64,000 nt of DNA from an uncultured Bacteroidales bacterium (GTDB lineage: Bacteria > Bacteroidota > Bacteroidia > Bacteroidales > UBA11471), in contig CANQQA010000002.1 of NCBI GenBank assembly GCA_947625885.1, positions 62,001 to 126,000 of the forward strand. Direction: 5' to 3'. Below, one piece after another: positions 49,262-58,747 of this stretch. Position 1 is the stretch's first letter. Each line of letters starts with the position of its first letter. A model generated the notes under the pieces. The model worked only from the letters and a program-made list of their open reading frames with translations, searched no databases and had not been told where the DNA came from. The translations under genes and the position numbers were made by a program.

Positions 49262-51784
49262 TTAGCCGAAAGCGTTGCGCATCGTTGGTGCAGCGCTTTT
49301 ATTTTGCCGTGTCGGATTTTTCGTCCTCTTTTTCTTGACTGTCAGGTCGAGCGGGTTAGCGACTTTTTCCGGCAGCAGGGCGATGTCGAGCACCTCTTTG
49401 ATGTCGCGCACGTAGTGGAATTGCAGACCGCTCAGATAGCTTTCTTTTATTTCTTCGATGTCTTTGCGGTTTTCTTCGCAAAGAATAATCTCCTTGATGC
49501 CGGCACGTTTGGCTGCCAGAATCTTTTCTTTGATGCCGCCTACGGGCAGCACGCGACCGCGTAGCGTTATTTCGCCTGTCATGGCGAGGTGGGCGCGTAC
49601 CTTGCGCTGTGTGAACGACGAGGCGATGGAGGTTACCATCGTGATGCCCGCCGACGGTCCGTCTTTGGGTATGGCGCCTTCGGGCACGTGGATATGCAGG
49701 TTCCACCGGTCGAACACGTCGGGGTCGATGTTTAACATATCGGCGTGGGCTTTGACGTATTGCAGGGCGATGACTGCCGACTCTTTCATCACGTCGCCGA
49801 GATTGCCCGTAAGCGTGAGTTTCTCGCCCTTGCTGCGACTCAGACTCGATTCGATGTAGAGTATTTCTCCGCCCAATGCCGTCCATGCCAGACCCGTTAC
49901 CACGCCGGCATAGCGGTTGCCTTCGTAGCGGTCGCGCAGATACTCTTTGGCACCCAGATATTCGGTGAGGTCTTCGGGTTGCAGCGTGTGTGCCCACTCC
50001 TCGTCGGAGGCTTTTTTGCGGGCGACTTTGCGCAGAATCTTGGCGATTTTCTTATCCAGTTCGCGCACGCCCGATTCGCGGGTGTAGTCGTCGATGATGC
50101 AGCGCATCGTTTTTTTCGGAATCGACAAGTCTGTTTTTACAAGCCCGTGTTCCTCCAACTGTTTGGGCAGCAGATGGCGTTCGCCGATTTCTATTTTTTC
50201 GTCGGCTATGTAGCCCGATATTTCTATCAATTCCATGCGGTCGAGCAGCGGTCGGGCGACGGTATGGAGGTCGTTTGCCGTAGCGATGAACAGCACTTTC
50301 GACAAGTCGTAGTCCACGTCGATATAGTTGTCGTGGAACGTGTTGTTCTGTTCAGGGTCGAGCACTTCGAGCAACGCCGACGACGGGTCGCCTTTGAAGT
50401 CGCTGCCTATCTTGTCGATTTCGTCGAGCACGAAAACCGGATTGGACGAGCCTGCTTTCTGCAATCCCTGTATGATGCGTCCCGGCATGGCGCCGATGTA
50501 GGTGCGGCGGTGTCCGCGTATCTCGGCTTCGTCGTGCAATCCGCCCAGCGACACCCGTACATACTTGCGGTTCAGTGCTGTGGCAATTGATTTTCCCAAC
50601 GAGGTTTTACCCACGCCCGGAGGTCCGTACAGACAGATAATCGGCGATTTCAGGTCGCCGCGCAGTTTTAGCACGGCAAGGTGTTCGATGATGCGCTCTT
50701 TTATCTTTTCGAGACCGTAATGGTCTTTGTCGAGCTGCTTTTGGGCGTTTTTCAGGTCGAAATTGTCGGTGGTGTATTCCTCCCACGGCAGGTCGAGCAG
50801 CGTTTCGAGGTAGGTGTATTGCACCGAAAAATCGGGCGATTGCGGGTAGAGGCGTTCGAGTTTGCGCAGCTCCTTGTCGAAGATGTCGCGCACCTCTTGG
50901 CTCCATTTCTTTTTTTCGGCACGTTCGGTCAGTTCTTCGATATCCTGTTCCGTGCCGTTGCCGCCCAGTTCGTCCTGTATGGTTTTTATCTGCTGCTGCA
51001 AGAAGTGTTCCCGCTGCTGTTGGTTGAGGTCGGCGCGGGTTTTCGACTGTATGTTGGCTTTTATTTCGAGCAGCTGTGCTTCCCGACGCAGGGAGGCGTA
51101 GAGCGAGAACGCGCGTTCCTTGACCGTTTGTGCTTCGAGAAATTCCTGCTTCTGTTGCGGCGTGAAGGGAATGTTTGCGCACAGAAAATTGACGGCATAG
51201 AGCATATTGCCCATGTTGCGCAGGGCGAAAATCAGTTCGCGCGGCGGCTCTGCCATGGCTTTCAGCACGTCGAGCGTCGTATCTTTCAGTGCGTCGAGCA
51301 GCGCCTCGAACTCTTTGTCTCCCTCTTTCGGCAGCACTTCGGGGAAAAGCGAAATGTTTGCCGTAATATAGGGAAAGTAAGCGGTAACCTCGTCTAAGTG
51401 AAATCGCTGTTTGCCCTGCAAAATGGCGGTGGTGTTGCCGTCGGGCATTTCGAGTATTTTGATGATTTCGCCGATGACGCCGACAGGGTAGAGGTCGGCA
51501 GTCTCGGGGTCCTCCTTGTTCATATCTTTTTGGCACACGACGCCGATGTACTGTTTCTTTTCGGTTGCTTCCCGTATCAGTTGCAGCGATTTGGCGCGCC
51601 CCACCGTTATGGGCAGGGTAACGCCCGGAAACAGCACCATGTTGCGCAGCGGCAATATGGGTATGCCTTTGCCGGAAATGTCGGAACAGTCGATGTCGGG
51701 TGTCCCTTCTACTTCGGCGAGAATGGGACCGAAGACAGTGCTTTCGTCGGAATCGAAAATAAAACTTTTATCGGAGGTGAACAT
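49262..51784 (-). CDS. lon: Lon ATP-dependent protease
   Basis: This 840-residue cytoplasmic protease degrades misfolded and regulatory proteins. The N-terminal substrate domain (about 40-240) is followed by a coiled region (to 350), the AAA+ module with Walker [10 protein letters not shown] (387-395) and Walker B VFVLDEID, and the protease domain with the Ser711-Lys754 dyad ([14 protein letters not shown]). An N-terminal acidic extension of about 35 residues precedes the LON domain. The leader from the promoter box is about 90 nt. Confidence 0.97.
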   Translation of the reverse strand: MFTSDKSFIFDSDESTVFGPILAEVEGTPDIDCSDISGKGIPILPLRNMVLFPGVTLPITVGRAKSLQLIREATEKKQYIGVVCQKDMNKEDPETADLYPVGVIGEIIKILEMPDGNTTAILQGKQRFHLDEVTAYFPYITANISLFPEVLPKEGDKEFEALLDALKDTTLDVLKAMAEPPRELIFALRNMGNMLYAVNFLCANIPFTPQQKQEFLEAQTVKERAFSLYASLRREAQLLEIKANIQSKTRADLNQQQREHFLQQQIKTIQDELGGNGTEQDIEELTERAEKKKWSQEVRDIFDKELRKLERLYPQSPDFSVQYTYLETLLDLPWEEYTTDNFDLKNAQKQLDKDHYGLEKIKERIIEHLAVLKLRGDLKSPIICLYGPPGVGKTSLGKSIATALNRKYVRVSLGGLHDEAEIRGHRRTYIGAMPGRIIQGLQKAGSSNPVFVLDEIDKIGSDFKGDPSSALLEVLDPEQNNTFHDNYIDVDYDLSKVLFIATANDLHTVARPLLDRMELIEISGYIADEKIEIGERHLLPKQLEEHGLVKTDLSIPKKTMRCIIDDYTRESGVRELDKKIAKILRKVARKKASDEEWAHTLQPEDLTEYLGAKEYLRDRYEGNRYAGVVTGLAWTALGGEILYIESSLSRSKGEKLTLTGNLGDVMKESAVIALQYVKAHADMLNIDPDVFDRWNLHIHVPEGAIPKDGPSAGITMVTSIASSFTQRKVRAHLAMTGEITLRGRVLPVGGIKEKILAAKRAGIKEIILCEENRKDIEEIKESYLSGLQFHYVRDIKEVLDIALLPEKVANPLDLTVKKKRTKNPTRQNKSAAPTMRNAFG

Positions 51785-51878
51785 AGTCGGAAATAACAGT
51801 CATTTTGTCATACGTTAAATTTTTCAGGACACGAAGTCCGTTGAAAAATTTTTAATTAATCCCTTGCAATTGCCGTGC

Positions 51879-51886
51879 CAAAGTTA
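51879..51886 (-). promoter_or_regulatory. Promoter -7 box for lon
   Basis: On the minus strand this reads TAACTTTG, matching TAnnTTTG, 95 bp before the lon start. Confidence 0.5.
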
Positions 51887-51952
51887 ATAATCTTTGTCGA
51901 GAGCTGGAATAATTATATATTTTTTTGTTTATTTGCCGTAGAAAAAAAGACG

Positions 51953-52675
51953 ATGGGCAATCCTTATTTTCGATTCAAACGGTTTACGGTGTGGCACGAT
52001 CGGTGCGCCATGAAGGTAGGCACCGACGGCGTGCTGCTGGGGGCGTGGTGCAGCGTGCCGTCGGCAGCCGGCGCCCGCGTGCTCGATGTCGGTTGCGGTA
52101 CGGGTCTGATAGCCTTGATGTTGGCGCAGCGTACGCCCGATACGGTGCAAGTCGATGGCGTGGAGATAGATGCAGCGGCAGCGGCGCAGGCGGCGGAGAA
52201 TGTCGCCCGTTCGGAGTGGCGCGACCGTATCACAGTATATCCTGCCGATTTTACCGTGTGGGCGCAGACGACGCCTCATCGGTATGCCCGCATCGTTTCC
52301 AATCCTCCCTATTTTGAAAATTCCTTGTTACCCGACGATGCCGCCCGCATGACTGCCCGTCATGCCGATACGCTTACGTATGAATCGCTGTTGGCGGCAG
52401 CGGCAGCGCTGCTGCTGCCCGAAGGTCGCGTGTCGCTTATTTTTCCGGTCGGCGCTTGGGAGTCGGTCGCCGCTGCCGCCGCAGGGGCAGACTTGCATGT
52501 GTGCCGACTTATGCGGGTAAGCGGTCGCGCGGGCACGCCGCCGAAACGCATCATGGCGGAATGGTCGCTTTCGCCTGCACCCTGCATGGAGGAGGAAATG
52601 GCTGTCGAAACGGCACCTTTGCACTTCACTCCCGAATATGCGGCTCTTACCCGCGACTTTTATTTGAAATTTTAA
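51953..52675 (+). CDS. trmN6: tRNA1(Val) adenine(37)-N6-methyltransferase-like protein
   Basis: This 240-residue SAM-dependent methyltransferase matches YfiC/TrmN6: MGNPYFRFKRFTVWHDRCAM at the start, KVGTDGVLLGAW, the SAM motif LDVGCGTG (44-51), and the catalytic NPPY at 117-120 for adenine N6 methylation. The chosen ATG follows 26 upstream codons that are not conserved. It is divergent from lon and is followed at once by a relic of an acyltransferase 3' end. Confidence 0.9.
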   Translation: MGNPYFRFKRFTVWHDRCAMKVGTDGVLLGAWCSVPSAAGARVLDVGCGTGLIALMLAQRTPDTVQVDGVEIDAAAAAQAAENVARSEWRDRITVYPADFTVWAQTTPHRYARIVSNPPYFENSLLPDDAARMTARHADTLTYESLLAAAAALLLPEGRVSLIFPVGAWESVAAAAAGADLHVCRLMRVSGRAGTPPKRIMAEWSLSPAPCMEEEMAVETAPLHFTPEYAALTRDFYLKF

Positions 52676-52683
52676 TTTTTTTC

Positions 52684-52760
52684 TTGGCAGGGCTGGGTGC
52701 CTATTACGTGTTGAAAAAATACCTGCCCCGCGTCACCGCCTTCATCACCGGCGGTCGGTG
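52684..52760 (+). repeat. Upstream 77-bp direct repeat: relic of an acyltransferase 3' end
   Basis: These 77 bp equal 53932-54008 with one mismatch (GTGTTG versus GTGCTG). The copy lies 8 bp after the trmN6 stop and encodes the same LAGLGAYYVLKKYLPRVTAF segment as the end of the intact acyltransferase, but there is no gene in front of it. Confidence 0.92.
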
Positions 52761-52849
52761 CTGTATATCTTGAAATTTCATCTGAAAAATCGAAAATAAA
52801 AAACGTAAAAAATTAGCGAATAAAATTTTACGTGTATTACAATATTTTT

Positions 52850-52857
52850 TATCTTTG
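52850..52857 (+). promoter_or_regulatory. Promoter -7 box for the acyltransferase
   Basis: TATCTTTG matches TAnnTTTG, 33 bp before the start at 52891. Confidence 0.6.
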
Positions 52858-52890
52858 CAGCGTTGAAACAAATAAAATTTGAAGTCGCTT

Positions 52891-54009
52891 ATGGATTCTA
52901 CCTCGAAAAAAACAAACGAAGAGATACTGTCGCAGACCATTGCGTTTCTGCGCTTTCCGCTGATAGCCGGAGTGGTGTTGATTCACTCGACAGTCAATGA
53001 TGTAGTAATAAAAGGAGTGCAGTTAATACCACCTGACGGACATTGGTTTTACGATACTATTTCGTATCTCTTTTCCGACATATTTGCGGCTGTTGCCGTA
53101 CCGCTTTTCTTTTTCATTTCCGGATTTTTGTTTTTCTACAAAACGGAGGCATTTACCAAAGAAGTTTATGCTAAAAAACTCAAAAGGAGAGTACATACGT
53201 TGTTGATACCCTATATCTTTTGGAATCTTGCTGTGGCATTATTGTTGTTTTTGAGCGAAATATTTTTCTCCGGTTTGATGAGCGGAGTACACAAGGCGCT
53301 ACATGATTACACGTTTCAAGATTGGTTGTGGACATTTTGGGATAGAAAGCATATTGATGGAGTGGGCGATGGTAATCTTCCGATTTGTTATCAATTCTGG
53401 TTTCTCCGCGATTTGATGGTGGTCATGTTGTTTTCACCGTTGGTTTATTGGGTGGTGAAAAAGTTGAAACAGTATGTTTTAATAGTGCTGGGAATCTTCT
53501 GGGTTGCTGATTTTTGGTTTACGTTGCCCGGGTTCAGTATCGCAGCGTTGTTTTTCTTTTCGTTCGGGGCATATTTTTCCATACACGGAATAAATTTTGC
53601 CGTCAAAGTGCAGTCCTATTGGCGGCAGACGGGTGTGCTGTATCTGCTGTTGTCGCTTACCGTACTGTCGTTGCGGGAATATGAATGGTGTTCCTATTTA
53701 CTGCAAATAAATATTTTGACCGGTATGTTTTTCGCTGTGTCGGTAACGGCACATTTTATCGGGAAAGGGGCTTGGCGAGTCAATAAATTCCTTTCGGAAA
53801 GCAGCTTCTTTATTTATGCTTATCACGGAATGTTTTTGGCTTTGGTCATAAAAGCCGTATGCAGCGCACTGCACCCGCAGAGTGATGCCATGCTGTTGCT
53901 CGTCTACTTTCTGTCGCCGGCGATCATCATTTTGGCAGGGCTGGGTGCCTATTACGTGCTGAAAAAATACCTGCCCCGCGTCACCGCCTTCATCACCGGC
54001 GGTCGGTGA
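52891..54009 (+). CDS. Acyltransferase-3 family membrane protein
   Basis: This 372-residue protein has about 10 membrane helices. It starts MDSTSKKTNEEILSQTIAFL, then RFPLIAGVVLIHSTVND, where the His in the first helix pair is the expected catalytic residue. Members acylate surface polysaccharides, peptidoglycan or lipids; the acceptor is unknown here. A TTG four codons earlier is a possible alternative start. The gene is more AT-rich than its neighbours and is bounded by 77-bp direct repeats, which suggests acquisition or tandem duplication with loss. Confidence 0.88.
   Translation: MDSTSKKTNEEILSQTIAFLRFPLIAGVVLIHSTVNDVVIKGVQLIPPDGHWFYDTISYLFSDIFAAVAVPLFFFISGFLFFYKTEAFTKEVYAKKLKRRVHTLLIPYIFWNLAVALLLFLSEIFFSGLMSGVHKALHDYTFQDWLWTFWDRKHIDGVGDGNLPICYQFWFLRDLMVVMLFSPLVYWVVKKLKQYVLIVLGIFWVADFWFTLPGFSIAALFFFSFGAYFSIHGINFAVKVQSYWRQTGVLYLLLSLTVLSLREYEWCSYLLQINILTGMFFAVSVTAHFIGKGAWRVNKFLSESSFFIYAYHGMFLALVIKAVCSALHPQSDAMLLLVYFLSPAIIILAGLGAYYVLKKYLPRVTAFITGGR
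53932..54008 (+). repeat. Downstream 77-bp direct repeat: 3' end of the intact acyltransferase
   Basis: This is the in-gene partner of 52684-52760, 1248 bp away, ending inside the acyltransferase stop codon. Confidence 0.92.
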
Positions 54010-54033
54010 TGAAAACGGGTGTACTGGAATAGA

Positions 54034-55959
54034 TTATGCTTTCAGTGCTTCGCAGGCTTGCAGCCAGAGGGCGCTGTCGGCATCGGAGGGCATACGCCAG
54101 TCGCCGCGCGGCGAGAGGCTTACCGAGCCGACTTTCGGTCCATCGGGCAGACACGAGCGTTTGAATTGCTGCGCGAAGAAGCGGCGGAAAAATATGGTCA
54201 GCCATTTTTTTATCGTTATCGCGTCGTATCGTTCACCGAAAGCGTTTTGCGCCAAGAAATAAATTTTTTCGGGGCGGCAGCCGAAACGTATGAAGTAGTA
54301 GAGGAAGAAATCGTGCAGTTCGTAAGGACCCACGAGGTCTTCGGTCTTTTGGCGGATATTTCCCTGTTCGTCGGCAGGAATCAACTCCGGACTGATGGGC
54401 GTATCGACGATGTCGAGAAGCGTTGCTTTCGCCTTTTCATTCTCCTCCTGCCGAGCCACCCATGCCACCAAATAGCGCACGAGCGTTTTGGGCACGCCGG
54501 CATTTACGCCGTACATCGACATATGGTCGCCGTTGTAGGTCGCCCAGCCGAGCGCCAGTTCCGACAGGTCGCCCGTGCCTACGACCAGACCGCCCGTCTG
54601 GTTGGCGATGTCCATCAATATCTGCGTGCGCTCGCGGGCTTGGCTGTTTTCGTAGGTAACGTCGTGCGACGCCGCGTCGTGTCCGATGTCCTTGAAGTGT
54701 TGAATGCAAGCCTCTTTGATACTGATTTCGCGAATGGAAACGCCTAATGAATTCATCAGGTCGAGCGCGTTGCGGTACGTGCGGTCGGTGGTGCCGAAGC
54801 CCGGCATGGTGATGCCCTGTATCTGCCGTCGGGATAGTCCGGCGCAGTCGAATGCCTTGACCGTAACCAGCAGCGCCAGCGTCGAGTCGAGACCGCCCGA
54901 TATGCCCACTACGGCGGCTTGAGCGTGCGTGTGGCGCAGCCGTTTCACCAATCCCGAAACCTGTATGTTGAAAATCTCCTCGCACCGTTCGTTCAGCAGC
55001 CGGTCGATACGCGGTATGAAAGGATAAGGCTCGATGGTGCGGGAGAGGGGCGTGTTTTTATAATCGGGTAGGGCGATTTCTATTTCGCGGTAGTCTTCCG
55101 TATCGGTATAGCTCGAAAAGCCCGTGTTTTGGCGGCGTTCGCACATCAGCCGTTCGATGTCGGTTTCGGTGGCGACAAGTTGCGCCGTATCGCAGAAACG
55201 GCGGCTCTCCGCCAAAATAGTTCCGTTTTCGGCAATGATGCCGTTTCCGCCGAATACAAGGTCGGTCGAAGATTCACCCAACCCTGCCGACGCATAGAGA
55301 TAAGCCGCCACCGAGCGGGCGGATTGCTGACTGATGAGAGTCCGCAAATATTCGTGTTTCCCCACTAACTCGTTGCTCGCGGAAAGGTTGGCGATGATGT
55401 TGGCGCCGTGCAGGGCGTGGTAAGAGGCGGGCGGAATGGTAACCCATAAATCTTCGCACAATTCGACTGCCAGTACGGCAATGCCGTCGGTAAAGAGCAG
55501 TCGGCTGCCGAAAGGCGCTTTCGTCCCGCAGCAGACTATGGTGTCGCTCTCGCTTTCGACGCCGGAGCAGAACCATCGTTTCTCGTAAAATTCTTTGTAA
55601 TTGGGCAGGTAGGTTTTGGGCACGACGCCGTAGATTTTTCCGCTGCCGACGACGACAGCCGTGTTGTAGAGCCGGTTGCCTTGCGCCAGCGGGCACCCTA
55701 CGACCGCCACCGTGCCGACCGCTTTCGTCGCTTCGACGATGCGGCGCAGAGTATCTTCGGCAGCCTCGAGCAACAGCTGCTGCCCGAAAAGGTCGCCGCA
55801 CGTATATCCCGTGATGCACAATTCCGGAAAGACCGCGATTTCCACCTGCTGCCTGTCGGCTTCATGCAGCAGCTCTATGATTTTATTGCCGTTGTATGCG
55901 CAATCGCCTACCCGACATTCGGGAACGGCGGTCGCCACTTTTATAAACCCGTGTTCCAT
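54034..55959 (-). CDS. nadE: Glutamine-dependent NAD+ synthetase
   Basis: This 641-residue two-domain enzyme converts deamido-NAD to NAD. The nitrilase-type glutaminase domain (1-275) has the triad Glu46 (FPELCITGY), Lys115 (PKTYLPNY) and Cys168 (VELCEDLW). The synthetase domain has the PP-loop SGGLDS at 354-359. The start MEHGFIKVATAVPECR at 55959 is chosen because an upstream in-frame extension of 48 codons crosses the promoter box. With nadK in the same window, both NADP-pathway end steps are present. Confidence 0.96.
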   Translation of the reverse strand: MEHGFIKVATAVPECRVGDCAYNGNKIIELLHEADRQQVEIAVFPELCITGYTCGDLFGQQLLLEAAEDTLRRIVEATKAVGTVAVVGCPLAQGNRLYNTAVVVGSGKIYGVVPKTYLPNYKEFYEKRWFCSGVESESDTIVCCGTKAPFGSRLLFTDGIAVLAVELCEDLWVTIPPASYHALHGANIIANLSASNELVGKHEYLRTLISQQSARSVAAYLYASAGLGESSTDLVFGGNGIIAENGTILAESRRFCDTAQLVATETDIERLMCERRQNTGFSSYTDTEDYREIEIALPDYKNTPLSRTIEPYPFIPRIDRLLNERCEEIFNIQVSGLVKRLRHTHAQAAVVGISGGLDSTLALLVTVKAFDCAGLSRRQIQGITMPGFGTTDRTYRNALDLMNSLGVSIREISIKEACIQHFKDIGHDAASHDVTYENSQARERTQILMDIANQTGGLVVGTGDLSELALGWATYNGDHMSMYGVNAGVPKTLVRYLVAWVARQEENEKAKATLLDIVDTPISPELIPADEQGNIRQKTEDLVGPYELHDFFLYYFIRFGCRPEKIYFLAQNAFGERYDAITIKKWLTIFFRRFFAQQFKRSCLPDGPKVGSVSLSPRGDWRMPSDADSALWLQACEALKA

Positions 55960-55979
55960 AAAAATGAGTATCGAATATG

Positions 55980-55987
55980 CAAAAATA
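55980..55987 (-). promoter_or_regulatory. Promoter -7 box for nadE
   Basis: On the minus strand this reads TATTTTTG, matching TAnnTTTG, 21 bp before the nadE start. Confidence 0.6.
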
Positions 55988-56052
55988 GAAAAATTCGGAA
56001 CGCTGTCGCGCGATTTCCGACGGAAAATTTTTTCTCTTTGCCGTCGAATCGT

Positions 56053-56060
56053 TATTTTTG
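56053..56060 (+). promoter_or_regulatory. Promoter -7 box for dipeptidyl peptidase IV
   Basis: TATTTTTG matches TAnnTTTG, 22 bp before the start at 56082; it excludes the upstream ATG-like start. Confidence 0.6.
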
Positions 56061-56081
56061 TTCCGAATAAAAAACGGCAAA

Positions 56082-58268
56082 ATGAAATCTCTGTATTCGA
56101 CAATTATCGCAACCGCCTGTCTGTTTTCGGGTTATCTGCCCCTTTGCGGCATGGAAGTGGACGATATTTTCGCAAGCAAATACCAAACGAAATCGGTAAG
56201 CGGCATACGCCCTTCGACCGACGGCGTGCACTACACCTGTCTTTCGCCCGACCGCACCTGCATCGTGCGCTATGCCTATGCGACGGGGCTGCCGGTCGAT
56301 ACCCTTCTCGATATAAGGCGCGTATCCGATACGCCGATGAAACGGATAAGCGGCTATTCGCTCGGCGACGATGAAAAATCCATGCTGGTGTTCACCGATG
56401 CCGAAATGATTTATCGCCGTTCATACAAAGCGAAATATTACGTTACCCGCACGGGCAGCCACGTGTTGCAGCCGCTCTCGACACGCTTCCCGAAGCAACA
56501 GATTGCTGCGCTTTCGCCCGACGGCACGCGGGTGGCGTTCGTGTATGAAAACAACATTTATGTCAAAAATCTTGCCGACGGCACGGAAACGCAGGTTACG
56601 GCAGACGGCGAGAAAAACAGCATACGCAACGGCGTAACCGACTGGGTGTATGAGGAGGAGTTCGGACAAACTTCGCTCATGGCTTGGTCGCCCGACAGCC
56701 GCGCGCTGGCATTCGTTCGCACCGACGAGAGCGGCGTGCCCGAATATTCCATGCCGCTTTTCCGCTCGAAATCGGGCACGTACGACCGTCCGCAAGACGT
56801 CTATCCCGCCGATGCCGGATTCAAATATCCGGTGGCAGGCGCCGACAACAGCCGCGTGTCGCTGCACGTCTGGAAAGAGGGAGCCGGTACGACTGCCGTC
56901 GATTTGCCCGTCGATGCCGAGACCTACCTGCCTGCCGTAACATTCGTTCCGACCACCGGCGAAGCCCTCGTTACCGCGCTCAACCGTTTGCAAAATCATA
57001 TCCGTCTGGTGGCGGTGAACATACACGACGGGTCGCACCGCATACTTTTTGAAGACCGCTCCGACGCCTATATCCACGAAGACGACATCACGTCGGCGGT
57101 ATTCTATCCCGACTGTTTCGTGGCGTTCTCCGAGCGCGACGGTTATCGACACCTCTATCAATACGGTTACGACGGGCGCCTACAACGGCAGCTCACGTCG
57201 GGTGCGTGGGAGGTTACTGCTTACTACGGGCGCGATGCCAAAGGCAATCATTATTACCAGTCCGACGAAGAGGGCGCGCTCTACCGTGCCGTCTATTGCG
57301 TCGATAAAAAAGGAAAGCGGCGGAAACTCTCCACGCGGAAAGGCAGCAATGCCGCATGGTTCAATCCCTCGTGCACCTATTGCATCAACGTGTACAGCAA
57401 TGCTTCCACACCGCCCGTTTACACGCTCGAAGACGTGCGGCGGGGACGCCTTGTGCGCACCCTCGAAGACAATGCCGGCTATCCGCTTTCCGACCTCGTC
57501 GGGAAAGAGTTTTTCACTTTCACGACCGACGACGGCGTAACCCTGAACGGCTTTATCATGAAGCCTGCCGATTTCGATTCCACCCGCCGCTATCCGGTGG
57601 TGATGACCCAGTATAGCGGACCCGGCTCGCAGCAGGTGCTCGACAAATGGTCGTCGCCCGATTGGGAGCAGGCGCTCGTGCCGAAAGGCTTTATCGTGGC
57701 GTGCGTCGATGGTCGCGGCACGGGAGCGCGCGGACGCGATTTCCGTCAATGTACCTACCGGCAATTGGGCGTTCTCGAAGCCCGAGACCAGATAGCCGCC
57801 GCCCGCTACATGGCGGCGCAGCCCTATGTCGATGCCTCCCGCGTGGCAATCTGGGGGTGGAGTTTCGGCGGCTACATGACCCTTATGGCGATGTCGATGA
57901 GCGACGTCTATAAAGCCGGTGTGGCGATAGCCCCCGTAACCGACTGGCGTTTTTACGACACGGTATATACCGAGCGTTATATGGCTACCCCGCAGGAGAA
58001 TGCCGCAGGCTACGATGCCTCATCGGCGTTGAAGCGGGCAGGCGACCTTTCCGGCGACTTGCTGATTGTCGCAGGCACCGCCGACGACAATGTGCACTAT
58101 CCCAATACGCTGCGCTACATCGACGAACTGGTCGCTGCCGACAAGCAATTCGAGATGCAGATTTACACCGACCGCAATCACAGCATATACGGTCGCAATG
58201 CCCGTCCGCACCTCTACAAACGCTTTATCCGCTTCTTCCTCCAACACCTCTCCGATGCCGACGAGTAA
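56082..58268 (+). CDS. Dipeptidyl peptidase IV (S9B family)
   Basis: This 728-residue exported serine peptidase removes X-Pro or X-Ala dipeptides. A signal peptide (about 1-23) precedes a beta-propeller (about 40-470) with the double-Glu motif DWVYEEEFG (187-195) that binds the substrate amino terminus, and an alpha/beta-hydrolase domain (about 480-728). The catalytic Ser594 is in GWSFGGY, the Asp in GTADDNVHY (668/669), and His700 in DRNHSIYG. Bacteroidales use such enzymes to feed on host and dietary proteins. Its stop overlaps the start of a DNA methylase relic. Confidence 0.95.
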   Translation: MKSLYSTIIATACLFSGYLPLCGMEVDDIFASKYQTKSVSGIRPSTDGVHYTCLSPDRTCIVRYAYATGLPVDTLLDIRRVSDTPMKRISGYSLGDDEKSMLVFTDAEMIYRRSYKAKYYVTRTGSHVLQPLSTRFPKQQIAALSPDGTRVAFVYENNIYVKNLADGTETQVTADGEKNSIRNGVTDWVYEEEFGQTSLMAWSPDSRALAFVRTDESGVPEYSMPLFRSKSGTYDRPQDVYPADAGFKYPVAGADNSRVSLHVWKEGAGTTAVDLPVDAETYLPAVTFVPTTGEALVTALNRLQNHIRLVAVNIHDGSHRILFEDRSDAYIHEDDITSAVFYPDCFVAFSERDGYRHLYQYGYDGRLQRQLTSGAWEVTAYYGRDAKGNHYYQSDEEGALYRAVYCVDKKGKRRKLSTRKGSNAAWFNPSCTYCINVYSNASTPPVYTLEDVRRGRLVRTLEDNAGYPLSDLVGKEFFTFTTDDGVTLNGFIMKPADFDSTRRYPVVMTQYSGPGSQQVLDKWSSPDWEQALVPKGFIVACVDGRGTGARGRDFRQCTYRQLGVLEARDQIAAARYMAAQPYVDASRVAIWGWSFGGYMTLMAMSMSDVYKAGVAIAPVTDWRFYDTVYTERYMATPQENAAGYDASSALKRAGDLSGDLLIVAGTADDNVHYPNTLRYIDELVAADKQFEMQIYTDRNHSIYGRNARPHLYKRFIRFFLQHLSDADE

Positions 58269-58413
58269 CTACATACATTCGCCACTGAACTATATCGGCG
58301 GAAAATATAAACTTCTTCCGCAGCTTTTGCCTTTGTTCCCTCAAAAAATAGGACATTTATACGGCAGACCGCTCCAAAACTTCGAGCGTCGAAGTCCTTA
58401 TTACGAATTATAA
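58255..58413 (+). pseudogene. N-terminal relic of a D12-class DNA adenine methyltransferase
   Basis: The frame starting at ATG 58255 reads MPTSNYIHSPLNYIGGKYKL and then LPQLLPLFPQKI, which is the N-terminal SAM-binding motif (PLNYIGGKYKLLPQ) of Dam/D12-type DNA methyltransferases. After about 35 residues it loses similarity (GHLYGRPLQNFERR) and stops at 58413; the catalytic DPPY region is missing. It overlaps the end of the peptidase gene. I infer a deletion scar of an accessory methylase. Confidence 0.72.
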
Positions 58414-58733
58414 GCCCGTGCATTGCAATAGCTTGTTTTGTGGCAAATGAAAAGGTCTAATAATGAAATAACTATCTGTTGATACAGAGAATATTCTACA
58501 ATAAGTGAATGAAACAATGGTTATACCATGAGTTGAGATAAAATCTATTTTTTTTCTTATTTGTAGTTTGAGTCAAAGCGGAAGCTGCAACGGTTTTGAC
58601 TATATATCTAATTAAAAATGTTGTTATGGACAAGGGGAATTTGTAGATGTAATTTTAGAATTTAATGGTCGGAATTATATCGTATAAAGTCGAAGTAAAA
58701 GCCGTAAAATTTTCTAATCTTCAAATTTTTTCT
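58414..58733. other. AT-rich stretch without a recognisable gene
   Basis: I see no coding sequence with family similarity, no tRNA and no terminator here. Composition drops sharply in GC relative to both sides. A small palindrome, CTTCGAGCGTCGAAG, sits just upstream at 58380-58394. It separates the methylase relic from the structured-leader transcription unit. Confidence 0.5.
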
Positions 58734-58741
58734 TATCTTTG
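58734..58741 (+). promoter_or_regulatory. Promoter -7 box for the structured leader
   Basis: TATCTTTG matches TAnnTTTG. Transcription would start near 58748, some 255 nt before the ATG at 59004. Confidence 0.6.
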
Positions 58742-58747
58742 TTCTTA

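Noticed and set aside
52684-54008. Acyltransferase segment as an insertion sequence or integron cassette
   Set aside because: There is no transposase or integrase and no terminal inverted repeats; only direct repeats of gene sequence are present.
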